Made by a program: the position numbers and the translations under genes. DNA of 47,218 bases, from NCBI RefSeq assembly GCF_018070325.1, contig NZ_JAGPXY010000052.1, forward strand, positions 1 to 47,218, given 5' to 3'. The stretch is from Micromonospora sp. H61 (GTDB lineage: Bacteria; Actinomycetota; Actinomycetes; Mycobacteriales; Micromonosporaceae). The notes beneath the pieces were generated by a model, which had not been told where the DNA came from, did no database searches, and saw only the letters and a program-made list of their open reading frames with translations. Positions 14,060-22,084 of this stretch are shown here, piece after piece. Positions within the stretch are counted from its first letter, which is position 1. Each line of letters opens with the position of its first letter.

Positions 14060-15136
14060 ATGTATGGCAACGACTTCTCCGCCCCGAACGGCACCCCGGA
14101 CGAGGCGCCCGGCGGCCTGCTGGGCGAGGTCGAGGCCGCCGAGGCCGAGCTGCGGGCGGCGGCGGCGCGCGGGCGGCGTGGCGGGCCCGCGCCGGACGAG
14201 GACCTGGCGGCGTACTTCGCCGAGGTGGTCGACGCCGAGCAGAAGATCGAACCCCGCGACTGGATGCCCGACGCGTACCGGCGGACGCTGATCCGGCAGA
14301 TCGCCCAGCACGCCCACTCCGAGATCATCGGCATGCAGCCGGAGGGCAACTGGATCAGTCGGGCGCCGTCGCTCAAGCGCAAGGCGATCCTGCTGGCCAA
14401 GGTGCAGGACGAGGCGGGTCACGGCCTCTACCTCTACGCCGCCGCCGAGACCCTCGGCATCAGCCGCGACGAGCTGGTCCAACTGCTGCTCGACGGCCGC
14501 CAGAAGTACAGCTCGATCTTCAACTACCCCACCCTGAGCTGGGCCGACGTGGGCGCCATCGGGTGGCTGGTGGACGGCGCGGCGATCGTCAACCAGGTGC
14601 CGCTCTGCCGTTGCTCCTACGGCCCGTACGCCCGCGCGATGATCCGGGTCTGCAAGGAGGAGTCGTTCCACCAGCGGCAGGGCTACGAGATCCTGCACAC
14701 CCTGGCGCACGGCACCCCCGCGCAGCAGGCGATGGCCCAGGACGCGGTGGACCGTTGGTGGTACCCGTCGCTGGCCATGTTCGGCCCGCCAGACGGCGAC
14801 TCCACGCACTCCGCCCAGTCGATGGCCTGGAAGATCAAGCGCTTCTCGAACGACGATCTGCGCCAACGCTTCGTCGACATGTGCGTCCAGCAGGCCGAGA
14901 TCCTCGGGCTTCGCATCCCCGACGCGGACCTGCGCTGGAACGACGAGCGGCAGGCGTACGACTACACCCAGCCGGACTATGACGAGCTGATGCAGGTGAT
15001 CTCGGGCGACGGGCCGTGCAACCGGGAGCGGATGGCCCACCGCCGGGCCGCGCACGCTGACGGCACCTGGGTACGCGAGGCCGCCGCGGCGTACGCCGCG
15101 AAGCGGGCAGGACAGAAGGAGACGGTCGCAGCATGA
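14060..15136 (+). CDS. paaA: Phenylacetyl-CoA 1,2-epoxidase catalytic subunit PaaA
   Basis: A 358-residue diiron oxygenase subunit that epoxidises the ring of phenylacetyl-CoA, committing it to the paa catabolic route. Two ExxH motifs supply iron ligands: EAGH (118-121) in VQDEAGHG and ESFH (201-204) in CKEESFHQRQ. The helical core matches bacterial PaaA; the first 45 residues form an Ala/Gly-rich extension longer than in Escherichia coli PaaA. ATG 14060 is chosen over in-frame upstream codons because those would translate the operator region. It opens paaABCDE, in which every junction overlaps by 4 bp. No obvious Shine-Dalgarno precedes it. Confidence 0.95.
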   Translation: MYGNDFSAPNGTPDEAPGGLLGEVEAAEAELRAAAARGRRGGPAPDEDLAAYFAEVVDAEQKIEPRDWMPDAYRRTLIRQIAQHAHSEIIGMQPEGNWISRAPSLKRKAILLAKVQDEAGHGLYLYAAAETLGISRDELVQLLLDGRQKYSSIFNYPTLSWADVGAIGWLVDGAAIVNQVPLCRCSYGPYARAMIRVCKEESFHQRQGYEILHTLAHGTPAQQAMAQDAVDRWWYPSLAMFGPPDGDSTHSAQSMAWKIKRFSNDDLRQRFVDMCVQQAEILGLRIPDADLRWNDERQAYDYTQPDYDELMQVISGDGPCNRERMAHRRAAHADGTWVREAAAAYAAKRAGQKETVAA

Positions 15137-15417
15137 CGCAACACACCCCGCTCTGGGAGGTCTTCGTGCGGGCCCGGCGCGGGCTGTCGCACACGCACGT
15201 CGGCAGCCTGCACGCGCCCGACGCCGCGCTTGCCCTGCGCAACGCCCGCGACCTCTACACCCGCCGCCAGGAGGGCGTGTCGATCTGGGTGGTGCCGGCC
15301 GGTGCGATCACCGCGTCCAGCCCGGACGAGAAGGACGCCTTCTTCGACCCGGCGGCCGACAAGGTCTACCGCCATCCCACCTTCTACGAGGTGCCGGACG
15401 GGGTGGCCCACCTGTGA
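15133..15417 (+). CDS. paaB: Phenylacetyl-CoA epoxidase subunit PaaB
   Basis: A 94-residue small subunit, full length for the family. PaaB bridges PaaAC heterodimers in the epoxidase complex. Recognisable features are PLWEVFVRARRGLSHTHVGSLHA at the N-terminus (residues 5-27), ARDLYTRRQEGVSIWVVP in the middle and the DKVYRHPTFYEVPDGVAHL ending. ATG overlaps the paaA stop and its own stop overlaps the GTG of paaC. Confidence 0.95.
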   Translation: MTQHTPLWEVFVRARRGLSHTHVGSLHAPDAALALRNARDLYTRRQEGVSIWVVPAGAITASSPDEKDAFFDPAADKVYRHPTFYEVPDGVAHL

Positions 15418-16139
15418 ACGGGCCCTTCGACTTCACCCTCGCTCTCGCCGACGACGCGTTGGTCGCGGCCCAGCGGTTGGCCGAGTGGACCACCCGTGCC
15501 CCGGAGATGGAAGAGGACATCGCGCTGGCCAACATCGCCCTCGACCAGCTCGGCGCGGCGCGCCTGCTGCTGTCGTACGCGGGCGAGCTGGAGGGCGCCG
15601 GCCGCGACGAGGACGCGTTGGCGTACCTGCGCGACGACCGGGAGTTCCGCAACGCGCTAGTGGTCGAGCTGCCCAACGACGACTTCGCGGTGACGATGGC
15701 GAAGCTGTTCTTCCTGGCCGCGTACCAACTGCCGCTCTACACGGCGCTGGCCGGCTGCGCGGACGAGCGGTTGGCCGCGATCGGCGCGAAGGCACGCAAG
15801 GAGTCGGCGTACCACCTGGACCATGGCGCGCTGTGGGTGAAGCGGCTCGGTGACGGCACCGAGGAGTCGCATCGCCGGATGCAGGCGGCCGTCGACAAGG
15901 TGTGGCCGTACACCCACGAATTGTTCGCCGCGGACCCGGCGGCACCGGTCGACCCGGCCACCCTGCGGCCGGCGTTCGACGAGGTCGTCGTCCCGGTGCT
16001 GGCCGAGGCGACGCTCACCCAGCCGGACAGCGCCTGGGCTCCGGCCGGTGGGCGGGCCGGTGTGCACACCGAGCACCTGGCCTACCTGCTCGCCGAGATG
16101 CAGGTGCTGCACCGCGCCCACCCCGGAGCGAAGTGGTGA
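15414..16139 (+). CDS. paaC: Phenylacetyl-CoA epoxidase structural subunit PaaC
   Basis: A 241-residue ferritin-like subunit that pairs with PaaA but binds no active diiron site. The helical core is clear: EMEEDIALANIALDQLGAAR (about 31-50), LAYLRDDREFRNALVVELPNDDFA and ARKESAYHLDHGALWVKRLGDGTEESH. The family hallmark ARKESxYH is intact. GTG start, overlapping paaB by 4 bp. The last 20 residues (HTEHLAYLLAEMQVLHRAHP) are typical of PaaC and show the gene is complete. Confidence 0.95.
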   Translation: MNGPFDFTLALADDALVAAQRLAEWTTRAPEMEEDIALANIALDQLGAARLLLSYAGELEGAGRDEDALAYLRDDREFRNALVVELPNDDFAVTMAKLFFLAAYQLPLYTALAGCADERLAAIGAKARKESAYHLDHGALWVKRLGDGTEESHRRMQAAVDKVWPYTHELFAADPAAPVDPATLRPAFDEVVVPVLAEATLTQPDSAWAPAGGRAGVHTEHLAYLLAEMQVLHRAHPGAKW

Positions 16140-16609
16140 ACCCCAGGGAGGCGGCCGCCTCGGTGGTGGACCCGGAGATCCGGGTCATCACCATCGACGA
16201 GCTGGGTATCCTGCGGGCGGTCGAGGAGGACCCGGCCAGTGGCCGGGTCACCGTCACCATCACCCCGACCTACACCGGCTGCCCGGCGATGGACGTGATC
16301 CGGGCCGACATCCGCCGCGCGCTCACCGCCGCCGGCCACCCGGACGCGCAGGTCCAGACCGTCTACAGCCCACCGTGGAGCACCGACTGGATCTCCGAGC
16401 GTGGGCGGACCAAGCTCGCCGCCGCCGGGATCGCCCCGCCGACCCCGGTGCCCGCCGCCGGCGTCGTGTCGCTGACGCTCGCGGTCCGCTGCCCGCAGTG
16501 CGGCTCGCCGGAGACCGAGCAGGTCAGCCGGTTCGGCTCCACCGCGTGCAAGGCACTGTGGCGGTGCCGTTCCTGCTCCGAACCCTTCGACCACCTGAAG
16601 GCGCTGTGA
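16136..16609 (+). CDS. paaD: Phenylacetate epoxidase maturation protein PaaD
   Basis: A 157-residue protein of the MIP18/DUF59 family with a C-terminal zinc-ribbon-like part. Residues 10-100 carry VVDPEIRVITIDELGILRAV and TYTGCPAMDVI, the conserved Cys region of DUF59 iron-sulfur assembly factors. The C-terminus has two CxxC pairs (CPQCG and CRSCS). PaaD is thought to help mature the iron centres of the epoxidase system, most likely the PaaE cluster. GTG start overlaps paaC as GTGA, and the stop overlaps the paaE start the same way. Confidence 0.93.
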   Translation: MNPREAAASVVDPEIRVITIDELGILRAVEEDPASGRVTVTITPTYTGCPAMDVIRADIRRALTAAGHPDAQVQTVYSPPWSTDWISERGRTKLAAAGIAPPTPVPAAGVVSLTLAVRCPQCGSPETEQVSRFGSTACKALWRCRSCSEPFDHLKAL

Positions 16610-17715
16610 CTGTCACCATCACCCGCCCGGTTCGCCGCCGACCGGTCTTCCACCCGTTGTCCGTCGCCGCCGTCGACCGGCTCACCGACGACTCCGTGGC
16701 GGTGACCTTCGCCGTACCCGAGGAACTGCGGGAAACCTTCGCGTTCCGCGCCGGTCAGCACCTCACAGTGCGGCGAGCCGCGGAGGACGGCGCGGACGTG
16801 CGCCGGTCGTACTCGATCTGCTCCACCCCCGACGACCTGGCCCGGCACGGCCGGTTGCGGATCGGGGTGCGGGAGATCCCCGGCGGCGCCTTCTCGGCGT
16901 TCGCCTGCGGGGCGCTGCGCGGCGGCGACACCGTCGAGGTGCTGCCGCCGCTGGGCACCTTCACCACGGCGTTCGCGCCGGACCGGGTGCGGCACTACGG
17001 CGCTGTCGTCGCCGGCTCCGGCATCACCCCGGTGCTCGGGCTGGTCGCGACCGCCCTGGCCGTCGAGCCGGCCAGCACCTTCACACTGGTGTACGGCAAC
17101 CGCACGGCGAACACTGTGATGTTCGCCGAGGAGTTGGCCGACCTGAAGGACCGTTACCCCACCCGGCTGCACCTGGTGCACGTCCTCTCCCGGGAACAGG
17201 GCGAGTCGCCGCTGCTCTCCGGTCGGATCGACGCCGAACGGCTGGGCCGGTTGCTGGGCACCATCGTGCCGGACGACCTGGTCGAGGAGTGGTTCCTCTG
17301 CGGCCCGTACGGCATGGTGGTCGACGTCCGGGACGTGCTGACCGCACGTGGGCTGCCCGAGTCGGCGGTGCACACCGAGCTGTTCCACGTCGACACGCCG
17401 CCGGAGCCGGTGCGCCGGCCGGTCGACCAGGCGGGCGCCGGGGCCGAGGTGACCATCGTGCTGGACGGCCGGTCGTCGAGCTTCACCATGGGTCGCGAGG
17501 AACGGGTGCTGGACGCCGCGCTGAAGGTGCGGGGTGAGTTGCCGTACGCCTGCAAGGGTGGCGTCTGCTCGACCTGCAAGGCGAAGGTCGTCGACGGCGC
17601 GGTCACGATGGCCCGCAACTACGCGTTGGAGCCCGACGAGCTGGCCGCCGGCTACGTGCTGACCTGCCAGTCCAGCCCGACAACCGACAAGCTCACCGTC
17701 GACTACGACGCGTGA
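16606..17715 (+). CDS. paaE: Phenylacetyl-CoA epoxidase reductase PaaE (PaaK)
   Basis: A 369-residue electron-transfer protein passing electrons from NADPH through FAD and a 2Fe-2S cluster to PaaA. Domains: FAD-binding barrel with RRSYSICS (about 65-72), nucleotide-binding domain with GSGITPVLGL and the CGPYGMV loop, and a C-terminal plant-type ferredoxin with CKGGVCSTC and a distant fourth Cys in LTCQSS. Full length for the family. The plus-strand operon ends here; the next 150 bp hold a palindromic repeat, then mqnC with its own promoter. No other paa genes (paaG, paaZ, paaF, paaH, paaI, paaK ligase) are in the window. Confidence 0.95.
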   Translation: MTVTITRPVRRRPVFHPLSVAAVDRLTDDSVAVTFAVPEELRETFAFRAGQHLTVRRAAEDGADVRRSYSICSTPDDLARHGRLRIGVREIPGGAFSAFACGALRGGDTVEVLPPLGTFTTAFAPDRVRHYGAVVAGSGITPVLGLVATALAVEPASTFTLVYGNRTANTVMFAEELADLKDRYPTRLHLVHVLSREQGESPLLSGRIDAERLGRLLGTIVPDDLVEEWFLCGPYGMVVDVRDVLTARGLPESAVHTELFHVDTPPEPVRRPVDQAGAGAEVTIVLDGRSSSFTMGREERVLDAALKVRGELPYACKGGVCSTCKAKVVDGAVTMARNYALEPDELAAGYVLTCQSSPTTDKLTVDYDA

Positions 17716-17730
17716 CGACGCCGCCCGCGC

Positions 17731-17799
17731 CGATCTTGCAGTTTTGGTTGTCGAGATGAGTGGGATGCCCCTTATGTCGCGACAGAAAGTGCAAGATCG
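17731..17799. repeat. Intergenic imperfect palindrome (CGATCTTGCA ... TGCAAGATCG)
   Basis: Perfect 10-bp terminal arms (17731-17740 and 17790-17799) with a partly self-complementary interior: after the arms both sides continue with TTT-rich and GTCG-containing sequence in mirrored order. Sits in the paaE-mqnC gap 16 bp after the paaE stop. I believe elements with this look recur in Micromonospora intergenic regions, but only one copy is in the window. May also act as a terminator. Confidence 0.6.
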
Positions 17800-17852
17800 C
17801 GGAGACGGTGCCAGCCCTGAGCACCCCTCCGGGCCAGGGCGCGGGACCGGCG

Positions 17853-17858
17853 TAGGCT
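17853..17858 (+). promoter_or_regulatory. Likely leaderless -10 box of mqnC
   Basis: TAGGCT, a TANNNT element, ends 7 nt before the GTG at 17866, so the transcript probably begins at the start codon. There is no Shine-Dalgarno before this GTG. Confidence 0.5.
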
Positions 17859-17865
17859 CGGGGGC

Positions 17866-19056
17866 GTGACGGTGAGCCGGGAGATCGACGACATCCTGCA
17901 GCGCGGCGCGGACGGCGGGCGGATCACGCCCGAGGAGGCGCTGCTGCTCTACACCGAGGCGCCCTTCCACGCGTTGGGCGAGGCGGCGGACGCGGTGCGT
18001 CGGCGACGCTACCCGGACAACGTCGTCACCTACCTGATCGACCGCAACATCAACTACACGAACGTCTGCGTGACGGCGTGCAAGTTCTGCGCGTTCTACC
18101 GGGCGCCCAAGCACAAGGAAGGGTGGACCCACCCGACCGAGGAGATCCTTCGCCGGTGCGGCGAGGCGGTCGAGCTGGGCGCCACCCAGGTGATGCTCCA
18201 GGGCGGGCACCACCCGGACTACGGAGTGGAGTACTACGAGGAGCTGTTCTCCTCGGTCAAGCAGGCGTACCCACAGCTGGTCATCCACTCGATCGGCCCC
18301 AGCGAGATCCTGCACATGGCCAAGGTCTCCGGGGTGAGCCTGGACGAGGCCATCGCCCGGATCAAGACCGCCGGCCTGGACTCGATCGCCGGCGCCGGCG
18401 CGGAGATGCTGCCCGAGCGGCCCCGCAAGGCCATCGCCCCCCTCAAGGAGTCGGGCGAGCGCTGGCTGGAGGTCATGGAGCTGGCCCACCGGCAGGGCAT
18501 CGAGTCGACCGCCACCATGATGATGGGCACCGGCGAGACGCACGCCGAGCGGATCGAGCACCTGCGCATGATCCGCGACGTGCAGGACCGCACCCGCGGT
18601 TTCCGGTCCTTCATCCCGTGGACGTACCAGCCGGAGAACAACCACCTCAAGGGCCGCACCCAGGCGACCACCTTGGAATACCTGCGCCTGGTCGCGGTGG
18701 CCCGGCTCTTCTTCGAGACCGTGCCGCACCTGCAGGCGTCCTGGTTGACCACCGGCAAGGACGTCGGGCAGCTCTCGCTGCACATGGGCGTGGACGACCT
18801 CGGCTCGATCATGTTGGAGGAGAACGTCATCTCCTCCGCCGGTGCCCGGCACCGCTCCAACCTGCACGAGCTGATCGGCATGATCCGCTCCGCGGACCGG
18901 ATCCCGGCGCAGCGTGACACCCTCTACAACCGGCTCGCCGTGCACCACACGCCGGCCGACGACCCGACCGACGAGCGGGTGGTCTCGCACTTCTCCTCGA
19001 TCGCGCTGCCCGGCGGCGGCGCGGGCCGATCCCTGCCCCTGGTGGACGTCAGCTGA
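17866..19056 (+). CDS. mqnC: Cyclic dehypoxanthinyl futalosine synthase (radical SAM, MqnC)
   Basis: A 396-residue radical SAM enzyme that cyclises dehypoxanthine futalosine in the futalosine menaquinone pathway. The cluster motif CVTACKFC (Cys68, Cys72, Cys75) is CX3CX2C. Other hallmarks are VMLQGGHHPDYGVEYYEEL, IHSIGPSEI, GAGAEML, MMMGTGETHAERIEHL and SWLTTGKDVGQLSLHMGVDDLGSIMLEENV, which separate MqnC from MqnE and CofH/CofG. Length is normal. Monocistronic by appearance: palindromic repeat upstream, hairpins downstream. With mqnA at 10.8 kb it shows that this organism makes menaquinone through futalosine. Confidence 0.95.
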   Translation: MTVSREIDDILQRGADGGRITPEEALLLYTEAPFHALGEAADAVRRRRYPDNVVTYLIDRNINYTNVCVTACKFCAFYRAPKHKEGWTHPTEEILRRCGEAVELGATQVMLQGGHHPDYGVEYYEELFSSVKQAYPQLVIHSIGPSEILHMAKVSGVSLDEAIARIKTAGLDSIAGAGAEMLPERPRKAIAPLKESGERWLEVMELAHRQGIESTATMMMGTGETHAERIEHLRMIRDVQDRTRGFRSFIPWTYQPENNHLKGRTQATTLEYLRLVAVARLFFETVPHLQASWLTTGKDVGQLSLHMGVDDLGSIMLEENVISSAGARHRSNLHELIGMIRSADRIPAQRDTLYNRLAVHHTPADDPTDERVVSHFSSIALPGGGAGRSLPLVDVS

Positions 19057-19430
19057 CTGTCGACACCCGGCCGTTCGGCTGATCGACGCTCATGCTCCCG
19101 CCGGATCACCCCGGCGGTACGGGTGGTCCCCGCCGCCGCAGCGTCAGCCTGTCCGCTGCGGGGCTGGTGGAGATGATCGTCGGCCGCTAGCGTCCCGGCT
19201 CATATCCGTCACCACCGTCGACGGACGAGGCTGTCCTCCATCGGCCCGCTGCGGGTCGTTCATATAACGCACGGCAGTACGGGCGGGATGGGTGACCATC
19301 CCGCCCGTACTGTCTGCCCAGCTCGGACCGGACGGATGAAAACGGCTCCGCCTGCTGGCGTGGAAGATCGGCCTCCGATAACGTCCGCTCGTTCCGCAAC
19401 CATTCTTTCTTCCCTACCCCCGGGGGACTG
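19057..19430. other. 374-bp intergenic stretch after mqnC
   Basis: No gene seen. It contains two hairpins: CCGCAGCG (19136-19143) with CGCTGCGG (19154-19161), and the long hairpin at 19275-19312 annotated separately. A TANNNT box TAACGT (19379-19384) could be the -10 of the surface-protein gene, giving a leader of about 40 nt. Confidence 0.6.
19275..19312. terminator. 17-bp perfect hairpin with GTGA tetraloop
   Basis: AGTACGGGCGGGATGG (19276-19291) pairs with its exact complement at 19296-19311 around GTGA, plus an outer C-G pair. The loop is of the stable GNRA class. Probably ends mqnC transcription; no T tract. Nearly the same hairpin follows the next gene. Confidence 0.7.
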
Positions 19431-21089
19431 ATGACAGCGTTCCACCGCTCGACGCTGGTGCGCGCCAGTGTCGTGGCGCTGCTCGCGGCCGGCGGCATCG
19501 CCGCCGTGGCCGCACCAGTGCTTGCGGCCGAGGAGGCCGATCTGGCCCTGGTGCCGCTCAGCTACAACCTGGCCAAGGGTGTGACGGAGGCCAAGAGCAA
19601 GCCGTTCAAGTTCTCGGTCGACAACACCCGGAGCAAGGAAGACGCCAAGGGCGTCAGTTACACAGTGGACACCAGCAAACTGAAGACGAACAAGGTCCGG
19701 GTAGTGGTACCCGACGGCTGCCGGGTGAACGGCAAGAAGTTCACCTGCCGCCTCGGCGACCTGGCTGCCGGCACCAGCGAGGACTTCGGTATCCCGATCT
19801 TCTCCACCGGTGGTAAGGGCGCCGCCGGCACTCTGGTGGTCACCATCCGCTCGGCCACCGAGGACCCCAACGAGGAAGACAACAAGGTCGAGCACGACAT
19901 CACCGTCACCGAGCCCGGGTACGACCTGACCAGTTGGGTGCAGGACGTCAACGCGAACGTCGTGGTGAACGGCGTCAACGGCGACGACCCCGACCTTCGG
20001 CCGGTGCGGCCGGGCGAGACGGTGCCGGTCGACTGGGCGGTCTACAACGACGGCAGCCGCAAGGCCACCGGCCTCGCCTACGTGCTGACCCTCCCGGCGG
20101 GCGTCACCTTCGACACCCTGCCGGACACGTGCACCACGCAGACCTTCGGCGTCACTCAGGCGCTCTGCCAGGACGACGGCGCGGTGATCCGGCCCGGTGA
20201 CTACTACACCGCGGACATCAAGGTGACCGTCGGCAAGGACGTCACCGAGCCGGTGCTGCGGGTCGGCGAGCTTGTGGCACACGGCCTGGACGCGGCGGCC
20301 GGCAAGCCCGAGGAGCAGCCGCGGCGAGCCAACACCGCCCAGCGGAAGGCCTTCACCGAGATCGACGAGGGCGACAACCAGGCGATCTTCGACGTCTTCG
20401 TCGACCTGGCCGTCGACCCGACGCCGACGCCCACGCCGACGGCCACCCCGACGGGATCGCCGACCCCGACGCCGACGGTCACCCCGACCCCGACGCCCAC
20501 GGTCACCCCGACGCCGACGCCGACGGTCACTCCGACCGAGTCGCCGACGCCGACGCCGACGGTCACCCCGACCGAGTCGCCGACGCCGACGGCCACTCCG
20601 ACGGAGTCGCCGACCCCGACCCCGACGCCGACGGTCACCCCGACGGAGACGCCGACCCCGACCCCGACGCCGACGGCCACTCCGACCGAGTCGCCGACGC
20701 CGACGGTCACCCCGACCGCGACGGTCAGCCCGACCGTGACGCCGACCGCGACGGTCAGCCCGACCGCGACGCCGACCGTGACGGCCAGCCCGACCGTGAC
20801 GCCGACCGCGACGGTCAGCCCGACCGTGACGGCCACGCCGACGCCGATCCCCAGCGGTACGACGACGCCGGGCACTACCGTCTCGCCGGGTACCGGTGGT
20901 GGCCCCGCCGGTGGTGGCCCCGCCGGTGGTGGCTCGGGCGGTGGCGGCCTGCCGGTGACCGGTGTGCAGGTCGGCCTGATCGGTGGGATCGGCGTGGTCA
21001 TCCTGCTGGTGGGTGGGGCGCTGCTGGTGCTCACCCGTCGCCGCAAGGTGGTCCTGGTCTCGCCGGCCGACGAGAAGTCGACCGACTGA
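19431..21089 (+). CDS. Sortase-type (LPVTG) cell-surface protein with PT-repeat stalk
   Basis: A 552-residue exported protein. Signal peptide about 1-33 (AVAAPVLA then AEE). Residues 34-325 form two beta-rich domains; the second, around DLRPVRPGETVPVDWAVYNDG, looks like a DUF11/CARDB-type domain. Residues about 330-480 are Pro-Thr repeats (TPTPTVTPTESPT), an extended wall-spanning stalk, followed by a Gly-rich hinge, LPVTG (507-511), a membrane helix and RRRK. The tail after RRRK is 14 residues, longer than usual. Likely anchored to peptidoglycan by a sortase not in the window. Single gene, flanked by near-identical hairpins. Binding partner unknown. Confidence 0.87.
   Translation: MTAFHRSTLVRASVVALLAAGGIAAVAAPVLAAEEADLALVPLSYNLAKGVTEAKSKPFKFSVDNTRSKEDAKGVSYTVDTSKLKTNKVRVVVPDGCRVNGKKFTCRLGDLAAGTSEDFGIPIFSTGGKGAAGTLVVTIRSATEDPNEEDNKVEHDITVTEPGYDLTSWVQDVNANVVVNGVNGDDPDLRPVRPGETVPVDWAVYNDGSRKATGLAYVLTLPAGVTFDTLPDTCTTQTFGVTQALCQDDGAVIRPGDYYTADIKVTVGKDVTEPVLRVGELVAHGLDAAAGKPEEQPRRANTAQRKAFTEIDEGDNQAIFDVFVDLAVDPTPTPTPTATPTGSPTPTPTVTPTPTPTVTPTPTPTVTPTESPTPTPTVTPTESPTPTATPTESPTPTPTPTVTPTETPTPTPTPTATPTESPTPTVTPTATVSPTVTPTATVSPTATPTVTASPTVTPTATVSPTVTATPTPIPSGTTTPGTTVSPGTGGGPAGGGPAGGGSGGGGLPVTGVQVGLIGGIGVVILLVGGALLVLTRRRKVVLVSPADEKSTD
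20419..20860 (+). repeat. Pro-Thr coding repeat region
   Basis: Degenerate array of CCGACG, CCCACG and CCGACGGTCACC type units coding PT, PTVTP, PTESPT and TATVSPT. It makes the stalk of the LPVTG protein. Such arrays expand and shrink easily by slippage. Confidence 0.9.
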
Positions 21090-21191
21090 CACCGGTGCCC
21101 TGACCGGCGGCGCGCCGGCGAGGCGCGACCGCGACGGGTGCGATGGCGACAGGCGTTCTGACCGAGGTGTCACGGACGCGGGTACGACGCG

Positions 21192-21219
21192 AGGGCGGGG
21201 TGGGCGACCACCCCGCCCT
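21192..21219. terminator. 12-bp perfect hairpin with GCGA tetraloop
   Basis: AGGGCGGGGTGG (21192-21203) pairs with CCACCCCGCCCT (21208-21219); GCGA is a GNRA loop, and TTTC follows. Located 103 bp after the surface-protein stop, before menG. Sequence core is the same as in the hairpin at 19275-19312. Confidence 0.75.
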
Positions 21220-21287
21220 TTCGCGTACGGGGTTCGTGCCGCCCACCCAGCGAACGTCGGTTGGCGGGCGGCTGGCAGAGTGAGGGG

Positions 21288-21998
21288 GTGAGCCGTACCC
21301 CGCAGGGCCAGCGCGCCAGTCTGGACAAGCAGCCGCACGAGGTCGCCGCGATGTTCGACGGCGTGGCAGAGCGTTACGACCTGACCAACACGGTGATTTC
21401 GCTGGGCCAGGACCGTTCCTGGCGGCGGGCCACCCGCGCGGCGCTCGGGCTGCGGCCGGGCGAGCGGGTGCTGGACGTGGGCGCGGGCACCGGCGTCTCG
21501 ACGCGCGAGCTGGCCCAGTCCGGGGCGTACGCGGTCGGGGCCGACCTGTCGCTCGGCATGCTGCACACCGGCAAGAGGGCGCGGCCCGAGGTGCCGCTGC
21601 TGGCCGGAGACGCGCTGCGGCTGCCGTTCGCCGACGCCAGCTTCGACGCGGTGACCATCTCCTTTGCGCTGCGCAACGTCAACGACACCGACGCGGCGCT
21701 GCGTGAGTTGGCCCGGGTGACCCGGCCGGGCGGCCGGTTGGTGGTCTGCGAGTTCAGCACCCCGGTCAACCCGGTCTTCCGGACGGTCTACCTGTCGTAC
21801 CTGATGCGGTCGCTGCCGGCGGTGGCCCGCACGGTGTCGAGCAACCCCGAGGCGTACGTCTATCTCGCCGAGTCGGTCCGGGCCTGGCCGGCGCAGTCCG
21901 CGCTGGCCGGCCGGGTGGCCGCAGCCGGGTGGGGGCGCGTGGCGTGGCGCAACCTGACCGGTGGCGTGGTGGCCCTGCACCGGGGGATCCGCGAGTAG
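21288..21998 (+). CDS. menG: Demethylmenaquinone C-methyltransferase MenG (UbiE family)
   Basis: A 236-residue SAM-dependent methyltransferase that converts demethylmenaquinone to menaquinone, the last ring step. Motif I VLDVGAGTGVST (61-72), acidic AdoMet loop with GADLSLGML, and the UbiE signatures FALRNVNDTDAALRELARVTRPGGRLVVCEFS and SNPEAYVYLAES are present. The GTG at 21288 gives the usual N-terminus (SLDKQPHEVAAMFDGVAERYD); the frame is open further upstream. Downstream within 0.5 kb is the menJ candidate, as in other actinobacteria. Confidence 0.93.
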   Translation: MSRTPQGQRASLDKQPHEVAAMFDGVAERYDLTNTVISLGQDRSWRRATRAALGLRPGERVLDVGAGTGVSTRELAQSGAYAVGADLSLGMLHTGKRARPEVPLLAGDALRLPFADASFDAVTISFALRNVNDTDAALRELARVTRPGGRLVVCEFSTPVNPVFRTVYLSYLMRSLPAVARTVSSNPEAYVYLAESVRAWPAQSALAGRVAAAGWGRVAWRNLTGGVVALHRGIRE

Positions 21999-22071
21999 CG
22001 AGCGGACCGCACCGACCGCTACGGACATTATTCAGGTTCCGTAAATATCGGACTTGGTCCACTTTGCCCGG

Positions 22072-22077
22072 TACGCT
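22072..22077 (+). promoter_or_regulatory. Possible leaderless -10 box for the small ORF
   Basis: TACGCT (TANNNT) ends 7 nt before the ATG at 22085. No Shine-Dalgarno precedes that ATG, so a leaderless transcript is plausible. Confidence 0.45.
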
Positions 22078-22084
22078 CGATCGC

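Noticed and set aside
19260..22028. 922-codon minus-strand frame opposite the LPVTG gene and menG
   Set aside because: Translation over the PT repeats gives Arg/Gly strings and there is no domain; both plus-strand genes are well supported.
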